In this document: piece after piece, positions 44,184-44,227 of the stretch | Layout of the letters: each line of letters opens with the position of its first letter | How positions within the stretch are numbered: the first letter of the stretch is position 1 | Source of the DNA: Anabaena subtropica FACHB-260 | Lineage (GTDB): Bacteria; Cyanobacteriota; Cyanobacteriia; Cyanobacteriales; Nostocaceae | DNA length: 44,227 nucleotides | Direction of reading: 5' to 3' | Assembly (NCBI RefSeq): GCF_014697105.1 | Contig: NZ_JACJRF010000048.1 | Span: forward strand, 1 to 44,227 | The notes under the pieces: model-generated | What the model saw: the letters and a program-made list of their open reading frames with translations, nothing else | The model's database searches: none | Told to the model about the DNA's origin: nothing | Made by a program: the position numbers and the translations under genes

Positions 44184-44227
44184 ATCAGGTTGAGTAGTTG
44201 TAGAAAATATGAGTAGTCTACCTAAGA

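Overview
The window is chromosomal DNA of a filamentous, probably heterocyst-forming cyanobacterium of the Nostoc/Anabaena/Trichormus group. The evidence is the density of HIP1 octamers (GCGATCGC), the many heptanucleotide tandem repeats and G-rich 'gggagca' tracts between genes, three Uma2-type (DUF820) loci, a 930-residue SecA without a C-terminal zinc motif, and families mostly seen in cyanobacteria (DUF928, DUF1822, CHASE2-CHAT, the LpxB-related protein, HpsE-like glycosyltransferase). No tRNA, rRNA, CRISPR array, transposase or prophage gene was seen. The identification is from memory of these families; no search was run.

Layout. 1-3.2 kb: tail of an unknown gene, an LpxB-related protein and a glycosyltransferase-TPR protein, then a Uma2 remnant. 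3.2-9 kb (minus strand): aspartate aminotransferase, Uma2 nuclease, secA with a clear terminator, and a membrane-anchored dihaem cytochrome c. 9.2-13 kb (minus): a redox/stress group of pirin, Dps, aldo/keto reductase and an AraC regulator. 13.1-15.7 kb: DCC thiol protein, a Cys-rich unknown, cobU/cobP and an unknown. 15.8-18.5 kb (plus): an exopolysaccharide trio of two GT2 enzymes and a WcaF-type acetyltransferase, resembling hormogonium-polysaccharide genes.

18.6-28.1 kb (minus) is the most unusual stretch: a TpsA-like exoprotein (haemagglutination N-domain), an exported TPR-CHAT caspase-like protein, DUF1822, a CHAT-CHASE2 membrane protein and an exported DUF928 protein. I read this as a candidate envelope or surface system with two caspase-fold enzymes.

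28.7-35.1 kb: phosphoribosyltransferase, small protein, photolyase, acireductone dioxygenase, a lone sugar-binding lipoprotein, and thiC behind a TPP riboswitch. 35.3-37.4 kb (minus): an unrecognised two-gene AT-rich operon (a DUF2726-like protein is the second gene) and a Uma2 protein. 37.5-44.1 kb: RluE-like pseudouridine synthase, a PAS histidine kinase, a zinc-ribbon/pseudokinase/PP2C phosphatase, an FHA/zinc-ribbon Ser/Thr kinase, and an N-terminally short NarL-type response regulator. The phosphatase and kinase together look like a reversible Ser/Thr phosphorylation switch.

Repeats are part of the story. Two copies of a short element with 11-bp terminal inverted repeats lie in the first 9 kb, and heptamer repeats supply start codons or C-termini to several genes.
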